The notes beneath the pieces are model-generated. The model was not told the origin of the DNA, did no database searches, and worked only from the letters and a program-made list of their open reading frames with translations. The translations under genes were made by a program, and so were the position numbers. A stretch of 64,000 nucleotides of DNA from JAJTFA01 sp051715425. GTDB lineage: Bacteria > Bacteroidota > Bacteroidia > UKL13-3. Shown piece after piece: positions 36,001 through 44,564 of this stretch (positions are counted from its first letter, which is position 1; the number at the start of each line of letters is the position of its first letter). The stretch covers positions 1-64,000 of the forward strand of contig JBPXJS010000051.1 in assembly GCA_051715425.1 (NCBI GenBank). The letters run 5' to 3'.

Positions 36001-36119
36001 ATTATTTTAAAGGAGATGGGGTAACAAACAAAGGGAAACCTTACTCGGAGCGAATTTCTTTCTCTTTAAACCTGAACAAACTAAACCCGGTAAAGGCTGC
36101 AAGAAAAGTCAGTTTCTGA
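33003..36119 (+). CDS. M1 family metallopeptidase, secreted
   Basis: The protein is a zinc aminopeptidase of the gluzincin group, expected in the periplasm or at the cell surface. The zinc site is complete: HEVGH at 364-368 and Glu387, eighteen residues after the second His. GGMEYP upstream corresponds to the exopeptidase GAMEN motif. The 1038-residue length includes a long C-terminal part beyond the usual catalytic core. The signal peptide could start at 33003 or at the ATG at 33018 (MRFSFALCALLFPTLFVSAQ). It follows the barrel gene by 41 bases. Its stop directly abuts that of the convergent gene. Confidence 0.93.
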   Translation: MLLPFMRFSFALCALLFPTLFVSAQQRVIKKQANWQQVVNYNISVKLDDVNHVLSAFETIEYTNNSPDELKELYFHLWPNAYKNNETAFARQLVENGKTDFYFAEEESRGWIDSLRFSINGSPVKWELTSDIDIARIIPEKPVKPGEKIIISTPFKVKIPVVFSRLGHEDQLYCMTQWYPKPAVYDVNGWNPMPYLDQGEFYSEFGRFDVSITVPDNYIVAATGNLQNEDEYQKLLALSKERFKAGVKCNNEFPASSGSFKTLRFTQDSVHDFAWFCDKRFKVERSEVVLPISGKKVTTWFYSSCPKSSVVHWMDTAINFYSKMVGEYPYANATGVYTPLLAGGGMEYPTITNMSSVDRQVIVHEVGHNWFYGILGTNERKHPWMDESINNYYEARSIYKNNLPLHKGINLSKGAKGIAIGAELAGFNMLQLEYLFSARRNDDQKPFLSSEEFTSTNYGTIIYGKAAIGFHQLQQYLGDDVFDRMMMAYYEKWKFKHPLPEDFMNHANNFTGKDLSWFFEGIMNSIDKIDFSIKNINLSAGLVKISRKGTNQPVPFTVSSIKDGVVLRSTGFNGFTGTDTIVEVPVVSGANILRVNAMEQNVEVYRNNNTLRTSGLMKAWQKPSFQLFGNLENPYVNQVFYSPIVGMNLYNKTMLGMAFYNSLLPNKKWEYFIAPMYAFGTKDLVGSAEITRSFLVGTTHIKSITPGIKAARYGMYGLYFVPDINVFSGEPYDKAVEGLLVYEKVEPFVSVRFATPNMRTDAKKEFLIRYTAIKEQKLSKSILKDFDNHFSYITGTYSHINNRKLYPYSMLLNYQYGKSYSSFQKAWGEATGLINYNKPKKGLSARVFAGVFIEAPSTNSSPIQESRPLFRAGNNTGNNDYLYDQSQFGRAEDINSNSLFGQQLLFGDLEFKELFISNKSNTSDRWATAANLETTLPGIIPLRVYMDVAMFSYNKITVSNVGITESVESSLLYTSGISLVLFSGVFRINFPISASQEIEDYFKGDGVTNKGKPYSERISFSLNLNKLNPVKAARKVSF

Positions 36120-38540
36120 TTATTTTCCCCCGCATTGATCGCAGTATAGTTTCTTAATATGCAGGTTCTCAAAAAACTTATAAGAAACCTGCTTTTCGTT
36201 AAATATTTTACAGAAAAGTTCAGGATCTGCTTTTTGCAGTTTTTTAAACACAACAATAAATTGTTTGTCGAAACCCGAGGCTCCTGAGGCTTTTGCAAAA
36301 AACAGAATACGTAAACTATATTCTTTAATCATTTTTACCTCTTCAAGTTCATTGTAATGATCCAATAGTACCTGTGTAGCTATATCATACCGTTTTTGTT
36401 CAGCATAAAAATCAGCTATGGCCAGGGCTTCCATTACCGGGCTGTTTTTTGATAAATCCTGAACGTTTTTATACGTCTCTGGTTTTTTCTGTTTCTTGTT
36501 TTCATTCAGAATGGGGTAAAACCTTGAAACAAGCGTATTGCGAATGTTTGCCGGTATGGCTGTAGCATTAATGGAATTAAACAAAGAAGCCTGTGTAAAC
36601 ATTTCTTCTCTCCTCTGCTCTTCTGATAACCTATCTGCGGCATTAATTTTTAAGGCCAGGTAATTATACTTTACTATTGGGTTATTGGGATCAATTTTTC
36701 TCAGTTCTTCAAACTTTTGAATCTGCTCGTTTTGCTCATTAACAAATACGTATTGGTTGTTTAGCAGGTTTACATATTTGGATTCTTTGGGAATACTGAT
36801 GGCCATAAATTTTTTGTACTCCATTTTCCCTTCTTTATACAACTTAATTAACGCTGTTTGGTTGCTTTGTGCTCTTTTGATATCCTTACGCTCCATTGCT
36901 TTATTAAAACGGTATGTCCAATACTCATCCGGGGGAAGCTTTTTCAGATCAAAGGCAACGGCAAGGTCTATTGTGGCAAACCGCTCTTCCTTCAGCAAGG
37001 GCTCAAGCTTTCTAAGCAAAGAGGTGTCGGTGTCAAGTCGTGCACGAACATATGCCTGCGAACTATCTGCAAGGTAATACCAGTTGGTAAGCACAATTTG
37101 TTTTTTAAACATATCCCACGAGTTGCCCTGTTTTACGGTATAATTAATTTTTACTCCGCTTTGCTGCGTTTCAAGCACCTTCACAATACTGGCTGCCCGC
37201 TTTTCCTGCAACTGCTGGTTCTTTAAAGAGTCTCCTTCAATAGATGAGTAGGCAACAATCTGTATCTTTTGAATAATAAAACGGGGTTCGTTCAGGCTGT
37301 CAATAAAAGGGCTAATATCTTCCTGTTTAAATTCAAACTTGTTTTTCTCAAACGGGATTTTAAACATCAGTTTCTTTTGCTCCACATAAGCCTCGGGCGT
37401 TTTGGCTGATTGCGTGTCTACCAGCAGGGGCAACTCCTCATATTTTGCGGGAGAAAAATAGGGTTTCAACCGATGCAGCTTATCGTAAAAACTCCAAACA
37501 TCACATTTCACTTTTTCATCACAGTATTTGGCTACTTTTATTCCTATTTCAAAGTTTTCAGAAAACCCTTCCGGAAGCTTGTCAATTGCAAGATCTCCTT
37601 TGGCTTTTAGTTGAGAAAGGGTAATTGGTTTTAATCCAATTGACAAATCGGCCTGGGAAGAACCTCCTGCTGAAATATTGTATGACGTATTACATGGGAA
37701 TTGTGAAAGCTCTATCACATGCACAAGCAGCCTGTCGTTATTATCGGCAATAAGCACTGGGGAGGTTCTGTTGTTTTCGTCTCCAATAAAATACTTCTTA
37801 TAATCTTCTTTCAGGTAGAGCTTGCTTTCTTTTATATAGAAGGCTTTATCCATATCAAAGGTGCTGTACCATGTTTTAAAATCGTCCACATTCGGGCAAA
37901 CAGTTCCATCATCACAATTGCCAAAAAGGCATCCTATCTTGCAGCCCATTCTTCTAAACCACCAGTGGCCTCCATAGGCATTTACCTTATAGTTTTTATC
38001 CAGCTCTTTGCTGTGGGCCTCCGTGTTGTTAATGATATTGATATCCCCCATTACAATGGAAATAAAAACCTTATTGGTAAGCGGGTCAAAAGCAGCACCA
38101 ACACCGGCATAATAAAGGTCTGCGCGTAAGAAAAGTTTTTTAAACTTCCCCATTTTCTTAAACATTTTTTCAAGAATTTCCGCCTCGGTCAACGTTCTGC
38201 CCTTTCCGCTTGTTCCTTCAGATAAAATGATTTCCTGTGGGAGGCCATCTTTTATCCCTCCGTGAAATGTTACGCGCAGGGCTGTAGTACTTTTTTTAAG
38301 CTCTTTTTGTACCGGAGTTTCCTGCTTTATTTCGCTGCAATAATTGGCCTGGTCTTGCGAGGCGTTTTCCATTACCTGGGCGCTTACCAGCTCCTCCATT
38401 TGAACAAGGGCTCTTTGCTGATTAATATACCCAAGCAATCCTGAGCGAACCGAATCAAGGTCTATTTCCTGAGCACCAATTCTACCTATACTGCTCAGAA
38501 CCAGCACCCCGATTAATAAGAATAATTTTTTCAAGCGCAC
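36120..38540 (-). CDS. Periplasmic CAP/OmpA-like/TPR-rich multidomain protein
   Basis: The start is probably the GTG at 38540, giving MRLKKLFLLIGVLVLSSIGR as signal peptide and 806 residues in all. The N-terminal part (about 25-160) resembles a CAP/SCP domain (LLGYINQQRALVQMEELVSAQVMENASQDQANYC). A middle region has several Cys (GCKIGCLFGNCDDGTVC). An OmpA-like segment (VAYSSIEGDSLKNQQLQEKRAASIVKVL) could bind peptidoglycan, and the last third is helical and TPR-like. The combination is one I do not recognise from a named family. No operon partner; it is convergent with the M1 peptidase gene without a gap. Confidence 0.7.
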   Translation of the reverse strand: MRLKKLFLLIGVLVLSSIGRIGAQEIDLDSVRSGLLGYINQQRALVQMEELVSAQVMENASQDQANYCSEIKQETPVQKELKKSTTALRVTFHGGIKDGLPQEIILSEGTSGKGRTLTEAEILEKMFKKMGKFKKLFLRADLYYAGVGAAFDPLTNKVFISIVMGDINIINNTEAHSKELDKNYKVNAYGGHWWFRRMGCKIGCLFGNCDDGTVCPNVDDFKTWYSTFDMDKAFYIKESKLYLKEDYKKYFIGDENNRTSPVLIADNNDRLLVHVIELSQFPCNTSYNISAGGSSQADLSIGLKPITLSQLKAKGDLAIDKLPEGFSENFEIGIKVAKYCDEKVKCDVWSFYDKLHRLKPYFSPAKYEELPLLVDTQSAKTPEAYVEQKKLMFKIPFEKNKFEFKQEDISPFIDSLNEPRFIIQKIQIVAYSSIEGDSLKNQQLQEKRAASIVKVLETQQSGVKINYTVKQGNSWDMFKKQIVLTNWYYLADSSQAYVRARLDTDTSLLRKLEPLLKEERFATIDLAVAFDLKKLPPDEYWTYRFNKAMERKDIKRAQSNQTALIKLYKEGKMEYKKFMAISIPKESKYVNLLNNQYVFVNEQNEQIQKFEELRKIDPNNPIVKYNYLALKINAADRLSEEQRREEMFTQASLFNSINATAIPANIRNTLVSRFYPILNENKKQKKPETYKNVQDLSKNSPVMEALAIADFYAEQKRYDIATQVLLDHYNELEEVKMIKEYSLRILFFAKASGASGFDKQFIVVFKKLQKADPELFCKIFNEKQVSYKFFENLHIKKLYCDQCGGK

Positions 38541-38635
38541 TTCAATTTTTTTTAAATATATAAAACTTTCAAAATACTGCAATTCACATAATTGTGTGAT
38601 TTATTAAAAATGTGTACAGATTGGCTGTTAAAACC

Positions 38636-38643
38636 TACTTTTG
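38636..38643 (+). promoter_or_regulatory. -7 promoter box of the aldehyde dehydrogenase gene
   Basis: TACTTTTG matches TAnnTTTG, 20 bases before the ATG at 38664. Confidence 0.6.
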
Positions 38644-38663
38644 CAGCTTAAAAACACGACCGA

Positions 38664-40196
38664 ATGATTAGGGATATTTTAAGTTCTCTTGGCATAAAAG
38701 CCACCAATCAGGGAACATCAACAGGCTTACTAAGTTTCTCCACAAACGAAGCCCCGCAAAAGGAAATTTCCTCTCCCGTAGATGGAAAACCAATTGCAAA
38801 AATTATTTATACAACACCTGAAGAGTATAACAATGTTGTACAAACCTCATTAAACGCTTTTCAAACCTGGAAAACAATACCCGCACCCAAAAGAGGGGAA
38901 ATTGTTAGGCAATACGGCAATGTTCTTAGGGCCAACAAAACCGCTCTGGGCACACTTGTTAGTTATGAGATGGGAAAAAGCCTTCAGGAAGGACTTGGAG
39001 AGGTTCAGGAAATGATTGATATCTGTGATTTTGCCGTTGGTCTTTCCCGTCAGCTCACAGGGCTTACCATGCATTCCGAGCGACCAAACCACCGCATGTA
39101 CGAGCAGTGGCATCCACTAGGTATTGTTGGTATTATCTCTGCCTTTAATTTTCCCGTTGCCGTTTGGAGCTGGAACGCCATGATTGCTGCCGTTTGTGGC
39201 GATGTTTGTATTTGGAAGCCTTCAGAAAAAACACCACTTTCTGCAATAGCGTGTCAAAACCTGCTGGCCTCTGTTCTAAAGGAAAACAATGTTCCTGAGG
39301 GCGTATTCTGCTTAATAAACGGGGATTATCAAATAGGCGAGTTGCTAACAAAAGACAGCCGTGTTCCTTTAATCTCGGCAACGGGTTCTATCCGAATGGG
39401 AAAAATTGTTGGTGCAGAAGTATCCAAAAGGTTGGGTCGCTCCCTGCTTGAGCTTGGTGGAAACAATGCCATTATTGTTACCCCAAATGCCAACCTTGAT
39501 CTTGCATTAAGAGCCATTACCTTTGGGGCTGCCGGCACTGCAGGCCAACGATGCACAACAACCCGAAGACTTATTGTTCACGAAAGTTTATACAATACGG
39601 TAAAAGACAAGCTGGTTGGAATTTTTAATCAGCTTACCATAGGAAACCCGCTTGAAAAAGGGGTGCTTGTAGGACCTCTTATTGACAAACTGGCTGTAAA
39701 CAATTATCTGGCTGCTATCGAAATGCTAAAAAAAGAAGGCGGAAAAGTATTGTGCGGTGCGGCTGTTTTGTCTGGTACTGGTTATGAATCCGGCTGCTAT
39801 GTAAAACCAACCATTTGCGAAGCGGAAAATCATTTTCAAATTGTTCAGGAAGAAACGTTTGCTCCCATATTGTATTTGATGAAGTACTCCTCTATTGAGG
39901 AGGCTATAGCTATACAAAATGGCGTAAAACAAGGACTAAGTTCTGCCGTGTTTACCGATAATATCCGAGAGGCTGAGTTGTTTCTGTCGGCTGCCGGTTC
40001 TGATTGTGGCATTGCCAATGTAAATATTGGTACCTCAGGGGCCGAAATCGGTGGCGCTTTTGGTGGGGAGAAAGAAACCGGAGGAGGCAGAGAATCCGGA
40101 AGCGACTCCTGGAAGGCTTATATGAGGCGCCAAACCAATACCATAAACTACGGAAAAGAGCTACCTTTGGCACAGGGAATAGAATTTATTGTTTGA
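38664..40196 (+). CDS. Aldehyde dehydrogenase, ALDH7 (aminoadipate semialdehyde) type
   Basis: The enzyme oxidises an aldehyde with NAD(P)+. The 510-residue protein has SAFNFPVAVWSWN, the catalytic Glu263 in LELGGNNA and the nucleophile Cys297 in TAGQRCTTTRR. The C-terminal NVNIGTSGAEIGGAFGGEK and GSDSWKAYMRRQTNTINYG are typical of the ALDH7/AmaB group, which converts 2-aminoadipate 6-semialdehyde to 2-aminoadipate in lysine breakdown. No other lysine-catabolic gene is adjacent. Confidence 0.93.
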   Translation: MIRDILSSLGIKATNQGTSTGLLSFSTNEAPQKEISSPVDGKPIAKIIYTTPEEYNNVVQTSLNAFQTWKTIPAPKRGEIVRQYGNVLRANKTALGTLVSYEMGKSLQEGLGEVQEMIDICDFAVGLSRQLTGLTMHSERPNHRMYEQWHPLGIVGIISAFNFPVAVWSWNAMIAAVCGDVCIWKPSEKTPLSAIACQNLLASVLKENNVPEGVFCLINGDYQIGELLTKDSRVPLISATGSIRMGKIVGAEVSKRLGRSLLELGGNNAIIVTPNANLDLALRAITFGAAGTAGQRCTTTRRLIVHESLYNTVKDKLVGIFNQLTIGNPLEKGVLVGPLIDKLAVNNYLAAIEMLKKEGGKVLCGAAVLSGTGYESGCYVKPTICEAENHFQIVQEETFAPILYLMKYSSIEEAIAIQNGVKQGLSSAVFTDNIREAELFLSAAGSDCGIANVNIGTSGAEIGGAFGGEKETGGGRESGSDSWKAYMRRQTNTINYGKELPLAQGIEFIV

Positions 40197-40274
40197 TAAT
40201 CAGGCCTTGTATAGAGGATTTTGCTTTTGGAACACTAATTGTAGAACAGACATCATACACCTAATAGTTAACAT

Positions 40275-41078
40275 ATGAAACGGGTAATCATTTTTGCATC
40301 ACTGTTGTTGATGGCACAGGTTGGTAGAAACCAAAACACTCCTGTTGAAGAAGTTCTTTATGACGTAAAACCAATGCCCAATACGGCATTTACCTTTGGT
40401 GAAAGGCTTACTTACCGCGTTCATTACGGAGTGCTTAATGGTGGCAATGCCCATTTCGAAGTGGACGATAAACCACATGCCGTAGGCGATCGTCAAACAT
40501 ATCGCCTCAAGGTTTATGGTAAATCTACCGGCCTTGTAGACATGATGTTTAAAGTTAGAGATGAATATGAATCTTATATGGATGTAAGCGCCCTTGTTCC
40601 ATGGAAAGCAACTAAAAATGTGAGAGAGGGTGGTTACAGAGATACAGACTTTATCGTGTTCGACCATACGCGCAGGATTGCAAGCAGCCGCAGGGGGCAA
40701 TTAGCCATTCCAGAAGGAACAAAAGACCTTATTTCTTCCATCTATTATGCCCGTACCCTGGATATGACAAACGCAAAACCTGGTGACGTGTTTCCTGTAA
40801 CGTTTTACCTTGATCACAAAAACTATGAGTTTCGTTTTAAGTTTATTGGTAGAGAAACCATACAAACCGATATGGGCAAGTTTAAGGCGCTCAAAGTAAA
40901 ACCACAGGTTATTGAGGGGCGTGTTTTTAAAGATCAGGAGGCTATTACCATGTGGGTTACTGATGATGAAAATAAACTTCCGTTAAGGGTTCAATCTGAA
41001 ATCTGGGTGGGCTCACTTAGTGCAGACCTGGTAGAAATGAAAGGAATAAGAAACCCATTAACATCAAAAATTAAATAG
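40275..41078 (+). CDS. DUF3108 domain protein, exported
   Basis: The 267-residue protein has an N-terminal hydrophobic segment (about 4-16) and a beta-rich body with the DUF3108 pattern: FTFGERLTYRVHYGVLNGGNAHFEV near 40, YRLKVYGKSTGLVDMMFKVRDEYESYMD near 80, and a C-terminal part ending in LPLRVQSEIWVGSLSADL. Such proteins are periplasmic and of unknown function; a lipid-binding beta-barrel fold has been suggested for related families. It follows the aldehyde dehydrogenase by 78 bases and ends in a strong terminator. Confidence 0.85.
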   Translation: MKRVIIFASLLLMAQVGRNQNTPVEEVLYDVKPMPNTAFTFGERLTYRVHYGVLNGGNAHFEVDDKPHAVGDRQTYRLKVYGKSTGLVDMMFKVRDEYESYMDVSALVPWKATKNVREGGYRDTDFIVFDHTRRIASSRRGQLAIPEGTKDLISSIYYARTLDMTNAKPGDVFPVTFYLDHKNYEFRFKFIGRETIQTDMGKFKALKVKPQVIEGRVFKDQEAITMWVTDDENKLPLRVQSEIWVGSLSADLVEMKGIRNPLTSKIK

Positions 41079-41107
41079 TAAAAAGCCCGAAATATCGGGC
41101 TTTTTTA
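41079..41107. terminator. Bidirectional terminator between DUF3108 gene and idi
   Basis: AAAAGCCCGA (41081-41090) pairs with TCGGGCTTTT (41095-41104) around AATA, flanked by A and T runs. It ends both the plus-strand transcript and the convergent carotenoid operon. Confidence 0.9.
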
Positions 41108-41108
41108 T

Positions 41109-41624
41109 TTACAGGTGAACCAGGTATTCTTTTAAAATAATGCTAAACCAGGACGTATAATGATCCGGGTATTCATGCATATCTCTTATCAGGTCTTCAA
41201 GCGATAACCACTTGTATGATTGAACTTCGTTTTTATTGATATTGGGCACTCCATTAAATTTTCCGGTATACACAAAATCCAGTTCATGTTCTGTAAGTCC
41301 GTTTTCAAAAGGGGTACGGTAAATAAAATGAAATTTTTCTTCCAGTTCGCAGTCAAAACCCATCTCTTCATTCAACCTCCTGTGAGCTGCATCAATTGTT
41401 TTTTCGTTTGCCCTTGGGTGGCTGCAGCAGGTGTTGGTCCACAACCCCGCTGAATGATACTTATTAAACGCCCGCTGTTGCATAAGCAACTCGCCTTTGT
41501 TATTAAAAATAAAAACAGAAAATGCCCGGTGGAGTAACCCTTTCTGATGGGCTTCCTGTTTTTCCATCAGGCCCAGTTCCTGGTCTTTTTCATCTACAAG
41601 AATTACATACTCCGGTTCGTTCAT
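41109..41624 (-). CDS. idi: Isopentenyl-diphosphate delta-isomerase, type 1
   Basis: The enzyme interconverts isopentenyl and dimethylallyl diphosphate, supplying carotenoid synthesis. The 171-residue Nudix-fold protein has the catalytic Cys67 in WTNTCCSHP and the Glu in TEHELDF. It is the last gene of the crtI-crtB-unknown-idi operon and overlaps the unknown gene by four bases, so its expression is tied to pigment synthesis. Confidence 0.95.
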   Translation of the reverse strand: MNEPEYVILVDEKDQELGLMEKQEAHQKGLLHRAFSVFIFNNKGELLMQQRAFNKYHSAGLWTNTCCSHPRANEKTIDAAHRRLNEEMGFDCELEEKFHFIYRTPFENGLTEHELDFVYTGKFNGVPNINKNEVQSYKWLSLEDLIRDMHEYPDHYTSWFSIILKEYLVHL

Positions 41625-42130
41625 AAATTTTCTTCGAGCTTTGCCTTTTCCTGGATTGTCAACTCTCCGCTCTTGCGAAGATACTGAACTATTTTGCTTT
41701 GAAGCGTTTTGTCTTTTAACTGCGGAAGAGAAGAAATAAGCCTGTGTTTATCCTTTGCAATGTGTTGGTTGTAGCCTAAAAATTGGGGCGCATTTGTTTG
41801 TATCATAAACCGCAAAAAAAACAACTCCGTATTTTGTGTGTCTTTCTGAATGGCCATCTCCAGCAAATCTTTTCCTTTGTTAAAGGTGTTGAGTTTTACC
41901 CATGGGTTAAAATAATATTTGGCAAGAATTGCTCTAATGGCACCTGCATATCCCATTATAACAGGTTGCATTGTGGCATCATCCTTTGCTACGTTTAATA
42001 AAAAAAGCTGTCCGCTCTCTTCATGCACAATGGCTGCGTCAAACGCTTTTCTTGCATCAGCCAACGACACTTGTTGTGATTTGCTGAAAAAGAAACAAAA
42101 CACGAGTAAAAGAGTAAATACCCGTTTCAT
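41621..42130 (-). CDS. Exported protein of unknown function in the carotenoid operon
   Basis: I do not recognise this 169-residue protein. It has a signal peptide (MKRVFTLLLVFCFFFSKSQQ) and a helical mature part of about 150 residues without Cys, with a pattern like a single TPR-type helical repeat (DLLEMAIQKDTQNTELFFLRFMIQ). It is locked into the operon, overlapping crtB by one base and idi by four. A helper role in carotenoid placement or envelope maintenance is possible but only inferred from position. Confidence 0.75.
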   Translation of the reverse strand: MKRVFTLLLVFCFFFSKSQQVSLADARKAFDAAIVHEESGQLFLLNVAKDDATMQPVIMGYAGAIRAILAKYYFNPWVKLNTFNKGKDLLEMAIQKDTQNTELFFLRFMIQTNAPQFLGYNQHIAKDKHRLISSLPQLKDKTLQSKIVQYLRKSGELTIQEKAKLEENL

Positions 42131-42966
42131 TATAAAAGGTTAAAACTGTGCCTTAAATAAGACCCAAAAAAAAGGGCTATTTTTTTCTTGTCATCAATTC
42201 TTATTCTTTCCTGCAAAACCTGTTGCGGTTGAAGCTTTTTAATTTTCTTTAACAGGTTGGAGTAATAGATATACGCTATGTAAACACCGAAACTTGACCT
42301 CTTGGGCAGTTTTTTTATTCCCACCAAGGCATACTCAAAATCTTTAATAATATCTGCCTCGATAATCTCTTTGGTTTCCCTGGTAAATTCTTTATTCTGT
42401 AATTGTGGGAAATAAGAGCGCCCTAAGGATGTTGAGTCAGTGCTTAAGTCTCTCAGGAAATTTATTTTCTGAAAAGCAGAACCAAGTTTCATCGCATATG
42501 GTTTAAGTTCTTTATAAAGTTCTTCGTCATTGTCTACAAAAACCCTAAGACACATTAAACCAACAACTTCTGCCGAACCCAAAATATACTCTTCATAACC
42601 ATCCTGATCATACGATTTACGGTGTAAATCCATCTCCATACTTTTAATGAAAGTATCAATCAGCCAAAAATCAATCTGATAATCGTGAACCACTTTTTGA
42701 AAACTGTTAAGTATGGGATTCAGGCTGATTTTTCTTTCTATTGCCAGGGTGGTATCCCTTCTGAATTCTTTCAGCAACGCCTCTTTGTCATATCCGTCAA
42801 AAGAATCAACAATCTCATCCGCAAATCGTACAAAACCATAAATATTGTAAATCGGTTCCTGAAATTTTTTACCCAAAAAGCGGATTCCCAGCGAAAAAGA
42901 GGTGCTGTATGCATTGGTAACCATTTTACTGGCACCTGCGGAAACGGTATCAAATAGCGCTTTCAT
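42130..42966 (-). CDS. crtB: Phytoene synthase
   Basis: The enzyme condenses two geranylgeranyl diphosphates to phytoene, the first committed carotenoid step. The 278-residue protein has the first aspartate-rich motif DEIVD at 50-54 and the second around NFLRDLSTDS, as in the squalene/phytoene synthase family. It lies 31 bases after crtI in the same operon. Confidence 0.96.
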   Translation of the reverse strand: MKALFDTVSAGASKMVTNAYSTSFSLGIRFLGKKFQEPIYNIYGFVRFADEIVDSFDGYDKEALLKEFRRDTTLAIERKISLNPILNSFQKVVHDYQIDFWLIDTFIKSMEMDLHRKSYDQDGYEEYILGSAEVVGLMCLRVFVDNDEELYKELKPYAMKLGSAFQKINFLRDLSTDSTSLGRSYFPQLQNKEFTRETKEIIEADIIKDFEYALVGIKKLPKRSSFGVYIAYIYYSNLLKKIKKLQPQQVLQERIRIDDKKKIALFFGSYLRHSFNLL

Positions 42967-42997
42967 GTTTTAGTCTTTTTACAACAACTGTTTTATA

Positions 42998-44479
42998 TTA
43001 ATTGTTTGTCAAATACTCCTTTTCAATTTCCAATGCCGCAACCTTTCCGCTGATAATACTTGGAGGAAGGCCCGGACCCGGCACGGTAAGTTGCCCCGCA
43101 AAAAACAGGTTGTGAAGTTTTTTGCTTTTGAGGCTTGGCTTAAGCATGGCTGTTTGGCTAAGTGTATTGGCCAAACCATATGCGTTCCCCTTAAAAGAAT
43201 GATAATCCATAATAAAATCGCGGTATGCATAAGAACGTTTATACACCACATGCGGTTTTATTATTTCTCCGGTCAGCTTTTCAAGTCTGTCTATGAGCAC
43301 ATTAAAATATTCGTCCTTTATCTCATCTGTATCTTCCAGTCCTGGTGCTACTGGTATAAGCATAAATAAATTTTCACAGCCATCCGGTGCTACACGTTTG
43401 TCTGTTACAGAGGGTGCTGAAACATAAAAGAGTGGCTTTTCGGGCCATTGCGGGTTCACGTAAATCTCCTCCGCATGGTTATTAAAATCTTCGTCAAAAA
43501 ACAGATTATGGTGCCTGAGGTTTTTTATTTTTTTATTAATGCCAACATAATACAACAAACAGGATGGCGCCATTTTTCTGGTTTCCCAGTATTTTGGGGA
43601 ATACGTTCTGCACCCTTCCGGCAGTAGGCGTTGTTCAATATGGTGGTAGTCTCCCGCTCCAACAACCACATCTGCATCAAACTTACCATTCGCGGTAATC
43701 ACCTTAGTAATTTTTCCACCCTCAGCATCCATTCTTATCACCTCATAACCCGTTTTTATTTTCACACCAACCGACTCAGCAATCTGAACAAAGGCCTCTA
43801 TGATTTTATGCATACCGCCCATTGGGTACCAGGTGCCAAGGCTCATATCAGCATAGTTCATCAGGCTGTATAATGCAGGAGTATTGCCGGGCATAGCGCC
43901 AAGAAACAATATTGGAAACTCCAGCAGTTCTATTAAAAACGGGTGCGAAACGTACTCTCTTATATGTTTCTTCATGCTGGTAAACACATCCATCTTTAGC
44001 AACCCCTTTAAAAGCCTTAAATCTGCAAACTCCAGCAGGCTAAGGCTTGGCTTATATACCAGGTCATTAATGCCTACATCATATTTATACGCAGCTTCCT
44101 TTAAAAACAATCTTAATTTATTGCTGCTGCCTTTCTCATATCGCTCAAACAACTGTTCCAGCTCTGTCATCGATGCCGGAATATCAACCCCTTCTCCGGT
44201 TTTTGTAAATACCTTATACGAAGGGTCAAGCCTTTTCAACTCATAAAAGTCGGACGTTGTATAGCCAAAATCAGAATAAAACTTTTCAAACACATCGGGC
44301 ATCCAATACCAGCTTGGGCCCATATCAAAAACAAAACCCTCCGCCTCAAAAACCCTTGCTCTTCCTCCGGCCTGCTCGTTTTTTTCAAGCACAGTAACAT
44401 CAAACCCTTTCTGGGCCAGGTAGCACGCTGCAGATAAACCAGCAACTCCAGATCCTATTATAATTACCGTTTTTGCCAT
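42998..44479 (-). CDS. crtI: Phytoene desaturase
   Basis: The FAD enzyme converts phytoene to lycopene. The 493-residue protein has the N-terminal dinucleotide fold GSGVAGLSAA (8-17), GGRARVFEAEGFVFDMGPSW and the C-terminal carotenoid-desaturase signature ending PGPGLPPSIISG. It heads the minus-strand carotenoid operon and diverges from crtD across 85 bases. I find no exact TAnnTTTG box there (nearest TAACTTGA on the minus strand), so the promoter may need an activator. Confidence 0.95.
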   Translation of the reverse strand: MAKTVIIIGSGVAGLSAACYLAQKGFDVTVLEKNEQAGGRARVFEAEGFVFDMGPSWYWMPDVFEKFYSDFGYTTSDFYELKRLDPSYKVFTKTGEGVDIPASMTELEQLFERYEKGSSNKLRLFLKEAAYKYDVGINDLVYKPSLSLLEFADLRLLKGLLKMDVFTSMKKHIREYVSHPFLIELLEFPILFLGAMPGNTPALYSLMNYADMSLGTWYPMGGMHKIIEAFVQIAESVGVKIKTGYEVIRMDAEGGKITKVITANGKFDADVVVGAGDYHHIEQRLLPEGCRTYSPKYWETRKMAPSCLLYYVGINKKIKNLRHHNLFFDEDFNNHAEEIYVNPQWPEKPLFYVSAPSVTDKRVAPDGCENLFMLIPVAPGLEDTDEIKDEYFNVLIDRLEKLTGEIIKPHVVYKRSYAYRDFIMDYHSFKGNAYGLANTLSQTAMLKPSLKSKKLHNLFFAGQLTVPGPGLPPSIISGKVAALEIEKEYLTNN

Positions 44480-44564
44480 TGTTGTTTGAGTTAATTAAGA
44501 ACAGTCAAGTTATTCAAAAGTTTCATCGGATTAAAACCTTCTCCGGTTTTTTTAGGTTATTGCT

